Notes under the pieces: model-generated
The model's database searches: none
Told to the model about the DNA's origin: nothing
What the model saw: only the letters and a program-made list of their open reading frames with translations
Translations under genes and position numbers: made by a program
Shown here: positions 8,428-15,980 of the stretch, in pieces
Position numbering within the stretch: the first letter of the stretch is position 1
Layout: each line of letters starts with the position of its first letter
Source of the DNA: CALVGQ01 sp964369385
Lineage (GTDB): Bacteria; Bacillota_I; Bacilli_A; Erysipelotrichales; Erysipelotrichaceae
NCBI GenBank assembly: GCA_964369385.1
Contig: CAYJEY010000003.1
Location: 1-64,000 of the forward strand
Length of the DNA stretch: 64,000 bases
Reading direction: 5' to 3'

Positions 8428-8772
8428 TTAATCAGAATACTTATTGAGCATGTATTGGGAAATCACATAGATAAAAACTGCATTAGTAGGTTTTCCTCTA
8501 TTTTTGTCTATTGTGTATTTAAATAGAGTGTTGTTGAAGTCGTAGTCACCTTTTAACCAAGCTGACTCAATGGATGTACGGATACATCGCTCAACGTTAT
8601 GATAATTAACATTAAAGTGTTGTGCTACAGCTGGATATAAATCATTTGTAATTCTTTTAGTACGATTGGGTTCTTGGATTGCAAGCATTATTGCATATTT
8701 TGAATAGTCGTAACCATTCAACTGTGGTGAAATGCCAATTCTTTGAAGTACTTCTGATAATTCTTCTATCAT
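8428..8772 (-). CDS. Stand-alone Spo0A C-terminal-type DNA-binding protein
   Basis: The whole 114-residue product aligns by eye with the Spo0A effector domain. Shared features are the starting helix ending IGISPQLNGYDY (Spo0A has IGVPAHIKGYLY), a LYPAVAQHFNV segment, the recognition-helix region NVERCIRTSIESAW (Spo0A: RVERAIRHAIEVAW), and TLFKYTIDKNRGKPTN near the end. The receiver domain with its phospho-acceptor Asp is completely absent, so activity cannot be switched by a phosphorelay in the usual way. AAGGAGGGATAGTA precedes the ATG, and a TATAAT at about 8805-8810 (minus strand) may be the -10. It likely binds 0A-box-like DNA as a small regulator. Its targets are unknown. Confidence 0.85.
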   Translation of the reverse strand: MIEELSEVLQRIGISPQLNGYDYSKYAIMLAIQEPNRTKRITNDLYPAVAQHFNVNYHNVERCIRTSIESAWLKGDYDFNNTLFKYTIDKNRGKPTNAVFIYVISQYMLNKYSD

Positions 8773-8941
8773 TACTATCCCTCCTTAATTCAGTAACATG
8801 TGTATTATAGTTTGTACAAGATGTTAAAAATAGTTAAAATATTAGTTGATTTTAACCGTTGATTTTTTATGAAAATTATGATAATGTAATTTGCAATAAC
8901 CAAAATAACTTTCTGTTGTTAGTTTTGTAATAATTATTTTG

Positions 8942-8966
8942 ATAAAAGAAGCATAGCTTCTTTTAT
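8942..8966 (+). promoter_or_regulatory. Perfect stem-loop in the leader of the epimerase gene
   Basis: ATAAAAGAAGC (8942-8952) pairs perfectly with GCTTCTTTTAT (8956-8966) around a 3-nt loop, 38 nt before the next ATG. It resembles a terminator or a 5' stabilising hairpin. A weak promoter (TTGTTA, 17 nt, TTGATA, ending near 8946) would start transcription just at the hairpin. Function is uncertain. Confidence 0.45.
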
Positions 8967-9003
8967 TGTGGTAAAGTTAATAGTGTGGAAAGAGGGAAGG
9001 ATT

Positions 9004-9900
9004 ATGAAGATAGTCGTTTTAGGTTGTGGATATTTAGGGTATCATCTGAGTGAGGCTCTGGGGAAAACACACGATAATGTATTATGTATTGGAATTCAGA
9101 GTGCCTATAGTGCTTTGATGTATAAACATTACCAATATGTGGATGTGTTTGACGAAAGTGCATTACGTCAGATTGATTTTAAGGATGCAGTCGTAATCGA
9201 TGCGTTGTCATTTGTAGATAATCATGCAAGCAGTGATGAAGAAGAATTGGTTATTGCGAATTTAGAGCATCGTTATGAAAAATTATTGCGTCTACTTAAA
9301 GAATGTGGGGTAGCAAAGTACATTTATATTTCATCGGGAGCAGTGTATGGTAATATTAGTCACTCAATGAGTGAAGATGCAATACCGCGTCCATTAAATT
9401 TATATGGCAGATGTAAGGTTAGACTTGAACAAACTATAATGCAATCTTCTATTGATTATTTAATTTTGCGCTTAGCAAGTCCATACGGAGGATTTCGTAT
9501 GACCAATAAGCGTCAAGGTGTTATTCCAATACTCATAGAAAAAGCACTAGATCAAAAGGTATTTGAAATGCTTAAACCTCAAGAAACAGTGCGTGATTAT
9601 TTTTATTTTACGGATTTAGTGAAGGCGGTCGAACTCTTACTTATAAACCAAGTTAAAAATGAAATTATTAATGTGGGAAGTGGTAAAGGTTATAGTTTAA
9701 AAACAATTATTGAAGTTGTGGAGCGCACAACGGGAGAAAAAGTACAGATTGAGCGTATTCGTTCACAGTGTGAGATTGTCGACTCAATATCTTTGGACAT
9801 ATCAAAACTTCAGCGTCTCACCGGATTTGAATGCGAAATTACGATTACTACTGGAGTTTATCTAGAATTACATCGTATCCTAAATTTACGTGCTAAATAA
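9004..9900 (+). CDS. NAD-dependent epimerase/dehydratase (extended SDR)
   Basis: The 298-residue protein starts with a Rossmann fold glycine motif, GCGYLGYHLSEAL, right at the N-terminus. It has the SDR serine in YISSGAVYG and the catalytic YxxxK as YGRCK. These are the hallmarks of sugar-nucleotide 4-epimerases and dehydratases. RQGVIPILIEKAL and RDYFYFTDLVKAV are also typical of GalE-like enzymes. The exact sugar nucleotide is not predictable. The ATG at 9004 is preceded by GAGGGAAGG; an in-frame GTG at 8968 has no ribosome binding site. Its 3' end overlaps the convergent gene by 15 nt, so no separate terminator is present. It stands alone rather than in a polysaccharide cluster. Confidence 0.88.
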   Translation: MKIVVLGCGYLGYHLSEALGKTHDNVLCIGIQSAYSALMYKHYQYVDVFDESALRQIDFKDAVVIDALSFVDNHASSDEEELVIANLEHRYEKLLRLLKECGVAKYIYISSGAVYGNISHSMSEDAIPRPLNLYGRCKVRLEQTIMQSSIDYLILRLASPYGGFRMTNKRQGVIPILIEKALDQKVFEMLKPQETVRDYFYFTDLVKAVELLLINQVKNEIINVGSGKGYSLKTIIEVVERTTGEKVQIERIRSQCEIVDSISLDISKLQRLTGFECEITITTGVYLELHRILNLRAK

Positions 9901-10455
9901 ATTGAGTTGAATGAAACTTAATATTTGAGTACTCACTATTTGAACAAAAATATCATCAGACATCAATGTTTCTAAGAACACAAGTTGTTTGTGTGGAGCA
10001 TTGATGTTTTTTATTTTACCATGGGACATTTTATTTGAATTATCATTAATAATTAGTAATGGGCAAGCACTTTTCCACAATGATGTTTTATGAGTTGCAT
10101 GAAATTTAGATACTGCGGGGTGGTGTTTTTCTACTTGAAATGGAAGGGATGTATGAAAAGTTGGTAAAACACATACGAGTGAGTGAATATTCAGCAACTG
10201 TGAAGTCTTTAAGGCAAACACACAACTTGTCCCAAAGGCAATCAAATGAAGTTGAAAACCTTGTGTGATCTTAAGTTCAACAAGATCATATAAGCGATTG
10301 AGCCACAATATGGAAGAAATACGTTGTTCATCACGATCATGTGGGAGCTGAACAAAAAGTGTTTGATGATGTTGACTTAACATTTTCTCCATTATTGTTT
10401 CTTTAGAATGAGATAAAGTAGAAATGTCTTGCAATACAAGCAATAATTTTGTCAT
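9886..10455 (-). CDS. Possible alpha/beta-hydrolase-like protein (weakly assigned)
   Basis: This 189-residue product is not confidently recognised. The segment LHLIAFGTSCVFALKTSQ looks like a strand - nucleophile elbow - helix (G-T-S). A later PLLIINDNSNKM resembles the strand that carries the acidic residue in small alpha/beta hydrolases, but the canonical GxSxG is not met. The start is taken at the ATG at 10455 with GCGAGGCG upstream; a TTG five codons earlier lies inside that Shine-Dalgarno. It converges on and slightly overlaps the epimerase gene. It could also be a degenerate hydrolase. Confidence 0.45.
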   Translation of the reverse strand: MTKLLLVLQDISTLSHSKETIMEKMLSQHHQTLFVQLPHDRDEQRISSILWLNRLYDLVELKITQGFQLHLIAFGTSCVFALKTSQLLNIHSLVCVLPTFHTSLPFQVEKHHPAVSKFHATHKTSLWKSACPLLIINDNSNKMSHGKIKNINAPHKQLVFLETLMSDDIFVQIVSTQILSFIQLNLFST

Positions 10456-10643
10456 AATAACGCCTCGCAATCAAAAAGTAGACAAAAAATAGGTGCAAAA
10501 AAAGACCTGCTTTTTGATGATGAATGATTGTATGATTTTTTTAAAATTCGTGAAGAGCTTTTTATAATTGTATCATAATTTTGATCATAAAACTATGAAA
10601 AAAGCATGTAAGAAAAATAAAGTTAAAATTATAAAAAAAATGC

Positions 10644-10671
10644 TTGAAAACAAGTTTTTTTGTGATAAGAT
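10644..10671 (+). promoter_or_regulatory. Promoter of the FAD-dependent oxidoreductase
   Basis: TTGAAA (10644-10649), a 16-nt spacer and TAAGAT (10666-10671) with an extended TGA immediately before the -10. It lies 33 nt upstream of the ATG. The rest of the 10456-10704 interval is AT-rich without other recognisable structure. Confidence 0.6.
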
Positions 10672-10704
10672 ACTTGACGGGAAAAGGCATGAAAGGACAA
10701 GAAT

Positions 10705-12087
10705 ATGAATATAAATTCGAAGTATGATGTAGTTATTGTTGGTGGAGGAATTGGAGGTATGATGTGTGCATACCGTTTAATTAAAAGTAATCCACAACTC
10801 TCAGTTTTATTACTAGAAAGAGGTCAAGCTTTAGAAAAACGTGTGTGTCCAATTATTACAAAGAAAACTCGTGTCTGTGTAAAATGTGATCCATGTAGTA
10901 TCATGGAGGGAATCGCAGGAGCAGGGGCTTTCTCAGATGGAAAGTACATCATCTCAACTGAGTATGGTGGATGGCTACCAGATTTTATGGACAAATCAGA
11001 AGTATTGAATTATATTAATCAAGCGGATCAAATTTTAATGGAATTTGGAGCACCAGCGGATCGTTTTAGTCCAAATGATGAGTTGAAGCGTCTATGCTTA
11101 CAATATGATTTACATATGCAACAAGCAGAGGTAAAACATCTTGGTACAGATGCTAACTATCATACCATGCTTAAACTATATGAATTTTTGAAGGATCATG
11201 TGCAAATCGAAGTCAATTCAACAGTTACGGATGTGAATAAGACGACAAAAGAAGTATTCTTTACAAATAAGAAAGAAAGCTATAGTGTTATGGCAGATAA
11301 AGTAGTATTTGCTGTAGGTCGTGCTGGTTCGCGTGTCTTTGCGAAATGGTGTGAAAAAAATGGAATTAAGTGTACAAATAATCAAGTTGATGTTGGTGTG
11401 CGTGTAGAATTACCAGCCATTGTATGGGATCACTTTTCGAAGAAAATCTATGAACCAAAAATTTTACATCGCTCTAAGAAGTATGGAGATAGTACAAGAA
11501 TGTTCTGCTTTAATGAACGTGGGCATGTAGTAACTGAAAATACAGATGGTGTACTTACTGTAAACGGACATGCATACAAGGATGAAGCTAAGAAATCACA
11601 AAACTCAAACTTTGCTCTACTTAGTACAATTCGTTTCACTGAACCTTTTGATGAGCCTATTGAATATGCACGATATGTTGCAAGCCTTGCAAATAAAATT
11701 TCTGGAGGATCTGTACTTGTACAGCGTCTTGGAGATTTAGAAGCGGGTCGTAGAACTGATGAAAAACGCTTAAAAGCATCAACAGTTCAACCGACATTAG
11801 CAGCTGTTCCTGGTGATTTAAGTTTATGTATGCCAAAGCGTCAACTTGACAATATCATTGAAACTTTACATGCATTAGATAAAGTTGCTCCTGGAACAGC
11901 TAACTATGATACACTACTTTATGGTATTGAGTGTAAGTATTATAGTGCACGACCAAAAGCTACATTGTTTGAACTTGATGATGCCCCTGGGATTTATGCA
12001 TTAGGGGATGGTGCTGGTTTTACAAGATCACTTAGCCAAGCAGCTGCTAATGGACTCATTGTGGCAGATACAATCGCTAAAAAATAA
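10705..12087 (+). CDS. FAD-dependent oxidoreductase (COG2509-like)
   Basis: The 460-residue flavoprotein begins with a dinucleotide-binding motif, VVIVGGGIGGMMCAYRL, followed by an acidic strand end LLLERG. A second conserved stretch is GIAGAGAFSDGKY (about 70-82), and a C-terminal ALGDGAGFTRSLSQAAANG binds the flavin. It contains a small Cys-rich loop (CVKCDPCS) early in the protein. The pattern fits the uncharacterised NAD(P)/FAD-dependent dehydrogenases widespread in Firmicutes (COG2509/HI0933-neighbouring). The substrate is unknown. It is transcribed alone, with its own promoter and a terminator. Confidence 0.85.
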   Translation: MNINSKYDVVIVGGGIGGMMCAYRLIKSNPQLSVLLLERGQALEKRVCPIITKKTRVCVKCDPCSIMEGIAGAGAFSDGKYIISTEYGGWLPDFMDKSEVLNYINQADQILMEFGAPADRFSPNDELKRLCLQYDLHMQQAEVKHLGTDANYHTMLKLYEFLKDHVQIEVNSTVTDVNKTTKEVFFTNKKESYSVMADKVVFAVGRAGSRVFAKWCEKNGIKCTNNQVDVGVRVELPAIVWDHFSKKIYEPKILHRSKKYGDSTRMFCFNERGHVVTENTDGVLTVNGHAYKDEAKKSQNSNFALLSTIRFTEPFDEPIEYARYVASLANKISGGSVLVQRLGDLEAGRRTDEKRLKASTVQPTLAAVPGDLSLCMPKRQLDNIIETLHALDKVAPGTANYDTLLYGIECKYYSARPKATLFELDDAPGIYALGDGAGFTRSLSQAAANGLIVADTIAKK

Positions 12088-12091
12088 TTCT

Positions 12092-12151
12092 TAAGCTATG
12101 AAATTGAAGATGATTCCAAATTTGTGAAGCATTTCATTTCATAGCTTTTTC
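12092..12151 (+). terminator. Terminator after the FAD oxidoreductase
   Basis: AAGCTATGAAAT (12093-12104) pairs with ATTTCATAGCTT (12135-12146) across a long A-rich loop and is followed by Ts. Confidence 0.7.
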
Positions 12152-12197
12152 TGTTTAATTTAGTGCTACAATAAATGTAGATTAGTGGAGGTTGAAT

Positions 12198-12785
12198 ATG
12201 TATCCAAGGAAAGAAGTAGCGATCCAAATCATTGAAGCAGGGCGATTATCTAATCCAAATCTATGGGTTATACATTCATATGAAGTAGCAAAATGTGCTG
12301 AAAAGATTGCGATTCATTTGGGATTAGATAGTGAAAAGGCATATGTCCTAGGTTTATTGCATGATATTGGTAAATCCACGGGAAATTATCATTTTCGACA
12401 TATTTCGCAAGGTTATTACGACATGATGAAACTTAATTTTGATGAAGTCGCCCGAATTTGTCTTACTCATTCATTTCCAACTCATAGCATTGATACTTAT
12501 ATTGGTAATTTTGATGTAGATAATGAGGTTGTTAAGGATATTGAATCAAAGTTGCTAAGAATAGAATTTGATATTTATGATGAATTGATTCAACTGTGTG
12601 ATTGTTTAGCAGGGGCAACTGTAGTCGATATGAAAGAACGAATGGAAGATTGTAAACGTAGGTATGGAAGTTATCCATTAGAGAACCAACTTGCCTATTT
12701 TGATTTGAAAAATAAGTTCGAAAAACGGTGTAGTTGCAACGTTTATGAGTTAGTCACAGATAACTCAAAACTATGGGGAAAGTAG
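12198..12785 (+). CDS. HD-domain phosphohydrolase
   Basis: This 195-residue protein carries an HD domain. A first His lies in VIHSYEVAKCAEKIA, the HD pair in LLHDIGK and another His in CLTHSF. The late Asp that completes the metal site is probably in LIQLCDCLAG. Such small proteins are metal-dependent phosphohydrolases of nucleotides or related phosphates. The sequence resembles the YqeK and tRNA-linked HD families only loosely. GTGGAGG lies 6 nt upstream of the ATG; a TTG two codons earlier is inside the Shine-Dalgarno region and is rejected. The substrate is unknown. Confidence 0.85.
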   Translation: MYPRKEVAIQIIEAGRLSNPNLWVIHSYEVAKCAEKIAIHLGLDSEKAYVLGLLHDIGKSTGNYHFRHISQGYYDMMKLNFDEVARICLTHSFPTHSIDTYIGNFDVDNEVVKDIESKLLRIEFDIYDELIQLCDCLAGATVVDMKERMEDCKRRYGSYPLENQLAYFDLKNKFEKRCSCNVYELVTDNSKLWGK

Positions 12786-12819
12786 TTCTTTTTTTCACAA
12801 AGAAATTCGTAGTGATTTA

Positions 12820-12848
12820 TTGAATTTTTAAAACACATTGACTATAAT
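12820..12848 (+). promoter_or_regulatory. Promoter of pduL
   Basis: TTGAAT (12820-12825), 17 nt and TATAAT (12843-12848), located 21 nt before the ATG. Confidence 0.7.
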
Positions 12849-12869
12849 GGTTAAGAAAGAAGGGTATTT

Positions 12870-13442
12870 ATGTCGAAAAATATTTTAGTAGAAATTTCTG
12901 CACGTCACATTCATTTATCACAAGAACATTTAGAAGTATTATTTGGTGCTGGACATATGTTAACAGCAAAAAAAGAATTATCACAACCGGGTCAATTCGC
13001 CTGTGAAGAAAAGGTTACACTTGTTGGACCTAAATCAGAAACGAAATTAAGTGTACTAGGTCCTGTTCGTAAGGAAACACAAGTTGAATTATCATTAACT
13101 GATGCTCGTACATTGGGGGTTAAAGCTCAAGTTCGTGAGTCTGGGGATATTGAGGGGACAAGCGGAATTAAACTTGTAGGACCTCATGGTGAAGTTGAAC
13201 TTGAAAAAGGTGTTATTGCGGCAAAACGTCATATTCATATGACTGAAGCAGATGCAACTGAACTTGGTGTTACAAATGGTGAAATTGTAGGCGTTAAAGT
13301 TGATACAGATGGTCGCTCTATCATTTTCAATGATACAGTAGTTCGTGTATCTAATTCATATGCTCTTGCAATGCATGTCGATACTGATGAAGCAAATGCT
13401 GCTGCAATTGCAGGATCAGCATACGGAACGATCGTAAAATAA
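12870..13442 (+). CDS. pduL: PduL-type phosphate acyltransferase (phosphotransacylase)
   Basis: The 190-residue protein has two similar beta-barrel halves with the PduL metal-binding signatures SARHIHLS (about 10-17) and KRHIHMT (about 118-124), plus HVDTDEAN near the C-terminus. PduL interconverts acyl-CoA and acyl-phosphate. Here there are no microcompartment shell proteins or diol/ethanolamine genes nearby and no long N-terminal encapsulation peptide. The most likely role is therefore a cytosolic phosphotransacetylase in fermentation, replacing Pta. It is monocistronic, between its own promoter and a bidirectional terminator. Confidence 0.93.
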   Translation: MSKNILVEISARHIHLSQEHLEVLFGAGHMLTAKKELSQPGQFACEEKVTLVGPKSETKLSVLGPVRKETQVELSLTDARTLGVKAQVRESGDIEGTSGIKLVGPHGEVELEKGVIAAKRHIHMTEADATELGVTNGEIVGVKVDTDGRSIIFNDTVVRVSNSYALAMHVDTDEANAAAIAGSAYGTIVK

Positions 13443-13476
13443 GAAAAAAGTAAATCGTAATGATTTACTTTTTTAA
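13443..13476. terminator. Bidirectional terminator between pduL and the acyltransferase
   Basis: AAAAAAGTAAATC pairs with GATTTACTTTTTT around the loop GTAAT, with A and T tracts on both sides. It overlaps the last codons and stop of the minus-strand gene. Confidence 0.8.
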
Positions 13477-14477
13477 TACAATTTTTTGAAAAAACGATGT
13501 ACGATGATTGAAAATAAGAGAGTACATAGCAGGACACTAGAAAATCTGAATGCGCCAATATCAAATAGATATTTAAAGTTGTAAGGAAGAAAATAAGGAA
13601 TGAGTTCTAAAAAGATACCGTGCGAAAAATAAATAATCGTACTTAATTCTCGTAAAAAACGAAAATTTAATGGTAGTCTGCAAGGTGTTTGAAGAAGCCA
13701 TAGAAATAAGTAATAAGTAAAAGGGATACTCGAAAAATAAAAATTATAATCTATTGCCCATCCTTGACTACGCACAAACTGAGCTTCAAGAAACAACAGA
13801 AGAAAGAAGAAGAGGACATAGTAGATGTATTGTGTTCTTTTCTTTTGTTTTGATGAAGCGATATAAAAGCCAAGTGCAACATAAAATAAACCTAGCGTTA
13901 AGCCACTCTTTGTGGTAATTAACAAATCAAAATAAGTAGTTAGTGGACCATAAAGAAAGCTATTTTCAAATAAACCATAGTAAGTTTCACTTAACCCAAA
14001 GAGTAAAGTAATAAACGAGAAAATAAGTAGAGATTTAAGAGAGAAATGATCACACCATTTCTTAGCAACAAAGCAGGAGAAAATGAGTGCTGCCATGTAC
14101 CACAAATGAAAGTAGGTACCTGCATAAACGAGTGCTACTACGAGTACAAGAGGCCAAAAAACTATGAGGTCAGACGAGAGATTACGTTGCATAAAGACAA
14201 GTCCAGCGGGTAAACATATGATGCTCCAAATCAAGTAGAGTTGGATAAGTCGCTTCATATAGTGCTTGAAGTAATCAGTTTTTTTAGAGGTAATGCCTTG
14301 TTTTAGAAAGTAACCTGCACAGAGAAAATAAAAAGGAATTACAGTACGTCCAATGATGTTGCTTGAAATAAAACCGACATCAGGCATTGCTTCATAAAAG
14401 GGATAGGTATGAATTAAGATGACGATGATTGAGCCAATAAATTTAAAAAGGTCAATTGATTGAATTGATTTTCTCAT
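13473..14477 (-). CDS. Acyltransferase family 3 membrane protein
   Basis: The 334-residue polytopic protein starts SIQSIDLFKFIGSIIVILIHTYPF, carrying the conserved His of the acyltransferase 3 family in helix 1 (residue about 26). It continues with FYFLCAGYFLK and roughly ten hydrophobic helices. Members O-acetylate or O-succinylate cell-envelope sugars from a membrane location. GGGAGG about 7 nt before the ATG at 14477 sets the start; an in-frame ATG at 14504 lies upstream of that Shine-Dalgarno. The acceptor is unknown and no polysaccharide genes adjoin it. Confidence 0.88.
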   Translation of the reverse strand: MRKSIQSIDLFKFIGSIIVILIHTYPFYEAMPDVGFISSNIIGRTVIPFYFLCAGYFLKQGITSKKTDYFKHYMKRLIQLYLIWSIICLPAGLVFMQRNLSSDLIVFWPLVLVVALVYAGTYFHLWYMAALIFSCFVAKKWCDHFSLKSLLIFSFITLLFGLSETYYGLFENSFLYGPLTTYFDLLITTKSGLTLGLFYVALGFYIASSKQKKRTQYIYYVLFFFLLLFLEAQFVRSQGWAIDYNFYFSSIPFTYYLFLWLLQTPCRLPLNFRFLRELSTIIYFSHGIFLELIPYFLPYNFKYLFDIGAFRFSSVLLCTLLFSIIVHRFFKKLY

Positions 14478-14564
14478 GGTAATTCCTCCCAGTCCTTTTA
14501 TCATATCAAATTACAAGTAGAGAATACAAGGTAAGGGTATAAGAATAAAATGTGAAGAAAAATA

Positions 14565-14593
14565 TTGAAAGGGATTACATTTACGCGTAAAAT
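14565..14593 (+). promoter_or_regulatory. Promoter with overlapping 12-bp palindromic operator
   Basis: TTGAAA (14565-14570), a 17-nt spacer and TAAAAT (14588-14593) precede the transaldolase-like gene. A perfect palindrome, TTTACGCGTAAA (14580-14591), covers the spacer end and most of the -10. That geometry suits a repressor dimer blocking RNA polymerase. No regulator can be assigned. Confidence 0.6.
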
Positions 14594-14620
14594 AAAATCC
14601 AGAGGGAGACATATCATGAA

Positions 14621-15715
14621 ATGTTCATAAGTAGTGATATAAAGAAGAAGATGAGTAAATTAATAGAATTAAGTAAAAAGTTTCCAAATACTGAGATATG
14701 GACAGATTCATTTCACGTGGAGGACCATGTATATGGTATTGAACAAAACAATACAGGTGTAACAACGAGTCCTACTTGGGTTTCAAGAATGATGTGCAAT
14801 GAAAATACAGAAGAGCATGAACTTATCATTCGAGAATTGAAAGAAAAACACCCAGAATATTGTGAGCAAGAAATCATATGGGAGTGGACACTCGAAATGG
14901 GGCGCAGAAGAAGTCAAATTATGCTTCCTTTATGGAAAGAAGGAAACCCTACAAAAGGACGCTTTTCTATTCAAACAAGTATCTTCAAATACAATAATGC
15001 ACAAGCAATGATTGAAATGTCAAGACAAGTTCATGCATGTAATGAAAACATGCAAGTAAAGATTCCTTCAACTGCAGCTGGAATTGTCGCAATGGAAGAG
15101 GCGACATACTTAGGAATAAGCGTGATGGCAACCCTATGTTATAGTGTGGACCAAGCTATTGCAGTTGCAGAAGCAATTGAATCTGGTCTTAAACGAAGAG
15201 AAGATGAGGGATTAGCAAATGAACACATTCATCCAGTTTGTGCTGTATTGCTTGGGATGCAAGATGATTGGCTAAAAGAATATGCTGATAAGAAAAACAT
15301 TGTCGTTCATCCTGATGCAATGAATTGGGGAGGAGTTTCAATTTGTAAGAAAGTTTATAATATCTACAAAGAAAGAAACTACAAGACAAGAATTTTGACT
15401 GCTTATTATCGTCATCAATTGCATTTTTCTGAATTTATCGGTGGGGATTTAATAATGACAATTCCTACAAAGTGGCAAAAAAGATTTGCCGCTAGTGATT
15501 TAGAGATTAAAAATATCATGAATCAGCCGGTGGAGGAGTTTAAATTAAATGAGTTGATGAAACTAGAACCATTTAATTTAGCCTACCAAGAAGGAAGTCT
15601 TAAAGTAAGTGAATTTGATTGTTTTCCACCTGTAGTATTGACACTTCATTATTTTACAGATGAGTATGAAAAAGCAATACATAAAGTTAGAAATATGATG
15701 CTGATTAAACCATAA
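14621..15715 (+). CDS. Transaldolase family protein
   Basis: The 364-residue protein belongs to the class I transaldolase / fructose-6-phosphate aldolase fold. Indicators are TDSFHVED early, NNTGVTTSPTW (transaldolases have GVTTNPTL-like motifs), and the Schiff-base lysine in MQVKIPSTAAGI. A following ISVMATLCYSVDQAIAVAEA matches the family's strand after the lysine. The length suits longer TalB-like proteins. It may act in the pentose phosphate pathway or on a related sugar phosphate. The start is uncertain: the best Shine-Dalgarno (GAGGGAG) points to an ATG at 14616 that opens only a 4-codon frame, while the main frame can begin at 14621 or at 14651. Confidence 0.82.
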   Translation: MFISSDIKKKMSKLIELSKKFPNTEIWTDSFHVEDHVYGIEQNNTGVTTSPTWVSRMMCNENTEEHELIIRELKEKHPEYCEQEIIWEWTLEMGRRRSQIMLPLWKEGNPTKGRFSIQTSIFKYNNAQAMIEMSRQVHACNENMQVKIPSTAAGIVAMEEATYLGISVMATLCYSVDQAIAVAEAIESGLKRREDEGLANEHIHPVCAVLLGMQDDWLKEYADKKNIVVHPDAMNWGGVSICKKVYNIYKERNYKTRILTAYYRHQLHFSEFIGGDLIMTIPTKWQKRFAASDLEIKNIMNQPVEEFKLNELMKLEPFNLAYQEGSLKVSEFDCFPPVVLTLHYFTDEYEKAIHKVRNMMLIKP

Positions 15716-15777
15716 TAAAAAAACATAGAAATAATTTTCTAATTTACTTATATTATCGACGATTTCAAAGAAAACAC

Positions 15778-15806
15778 TTGCATTAATAAATTAGATATGT
15801 TTAAAT
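15778..15806 (+). promoter_or_regulatory. metK: Promoter of the metK leader
   Basis: TTGCAT (15778-15783), 17 nt and TTAAAT (15801-15806). Transcription would begin at about 15813, directly at the first stem of the SAM riboswitch. Confidence 0.5.
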
Positions 15807-15813
15807 ATCATAG

Positions 15814-15907
15814 TCTTTTATCAAGATACAAGGGAGAGAGTCAGCTCGAAGAACTTGAGCCAACCTGCATATAGTAAGGTGGTACTGCTGACAACGATAA
15901 GAAGGAG
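15814..15907 (+). ncRNA. SAM-I (S-box) riboswitch, compact form
   Basis: The leader matches the S-box layout. P1 is TTATC (15818-15822) with GATAA (15896-15900). P2 is CAAG/CTTG (15829-15832 / 15854-15857), enclosing a GAG/CTC inner stem and a GAAGAA kink-turn-like side. P3 is ACCT/AGGT (15863-15866 / 15877-15880) within the conserved AACC and AAGGTG sequences. The loop GTCAG (15840-15844) can pair with CTGAC (15888-15892), the S-box pseudoknot, with both sides differing from the Bacillus sequence yet still complementary. The usual P4 hairpin is missing. P1 3' strand TAAGAAGGAG (15898-15907) is complementary to CTCTTTCTTA (15929-15938), the 5' side of the terminator. SAM binding should therefore allow termination. 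Confidence 0.85.
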
Positions 15908-15924
15908 AATTCTATGTAGAAATA

Positions 15925-15950
15925 AAAACTCTTTCTTAAGAGTTTTTTTT
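15925..15950 (+). terminator. Riboswitch-controlled intrinsic terminator
   Basis: AACTCTT pairs with AAGAGTT around the loop TCTT and is followed by eight Ts. Its 5' arm is also the partner of the antiterminator segment in the SAM riboswitch. Confidence 0.85.
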
Positions 15951-15980
15951 GATAGCCAAGACGGAAAGAGGAAAAAAAAT

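Noticed and set aside
12870..13442. Bacterial microcompartment locus around pduL
   Set aside because: No shell protein, diol dehydratase or ethanolamine gene is present in the neighbourhood.
15814..15950. T-box leader upstream of metK, suggested by AAGGTGGTACTGC
   Set aside because: The upstream 100 nt are AT-rich with no Stem I or specifier loop. P1, P2, P3 and the pseudoknot match a SAM-I riboswitch, and its P1 strand is the antiterminator.
15855..15980. N-terminal extension of MetK
   Set aside because: It would translate through the riboswitch and terminator. The family start is at 15981.
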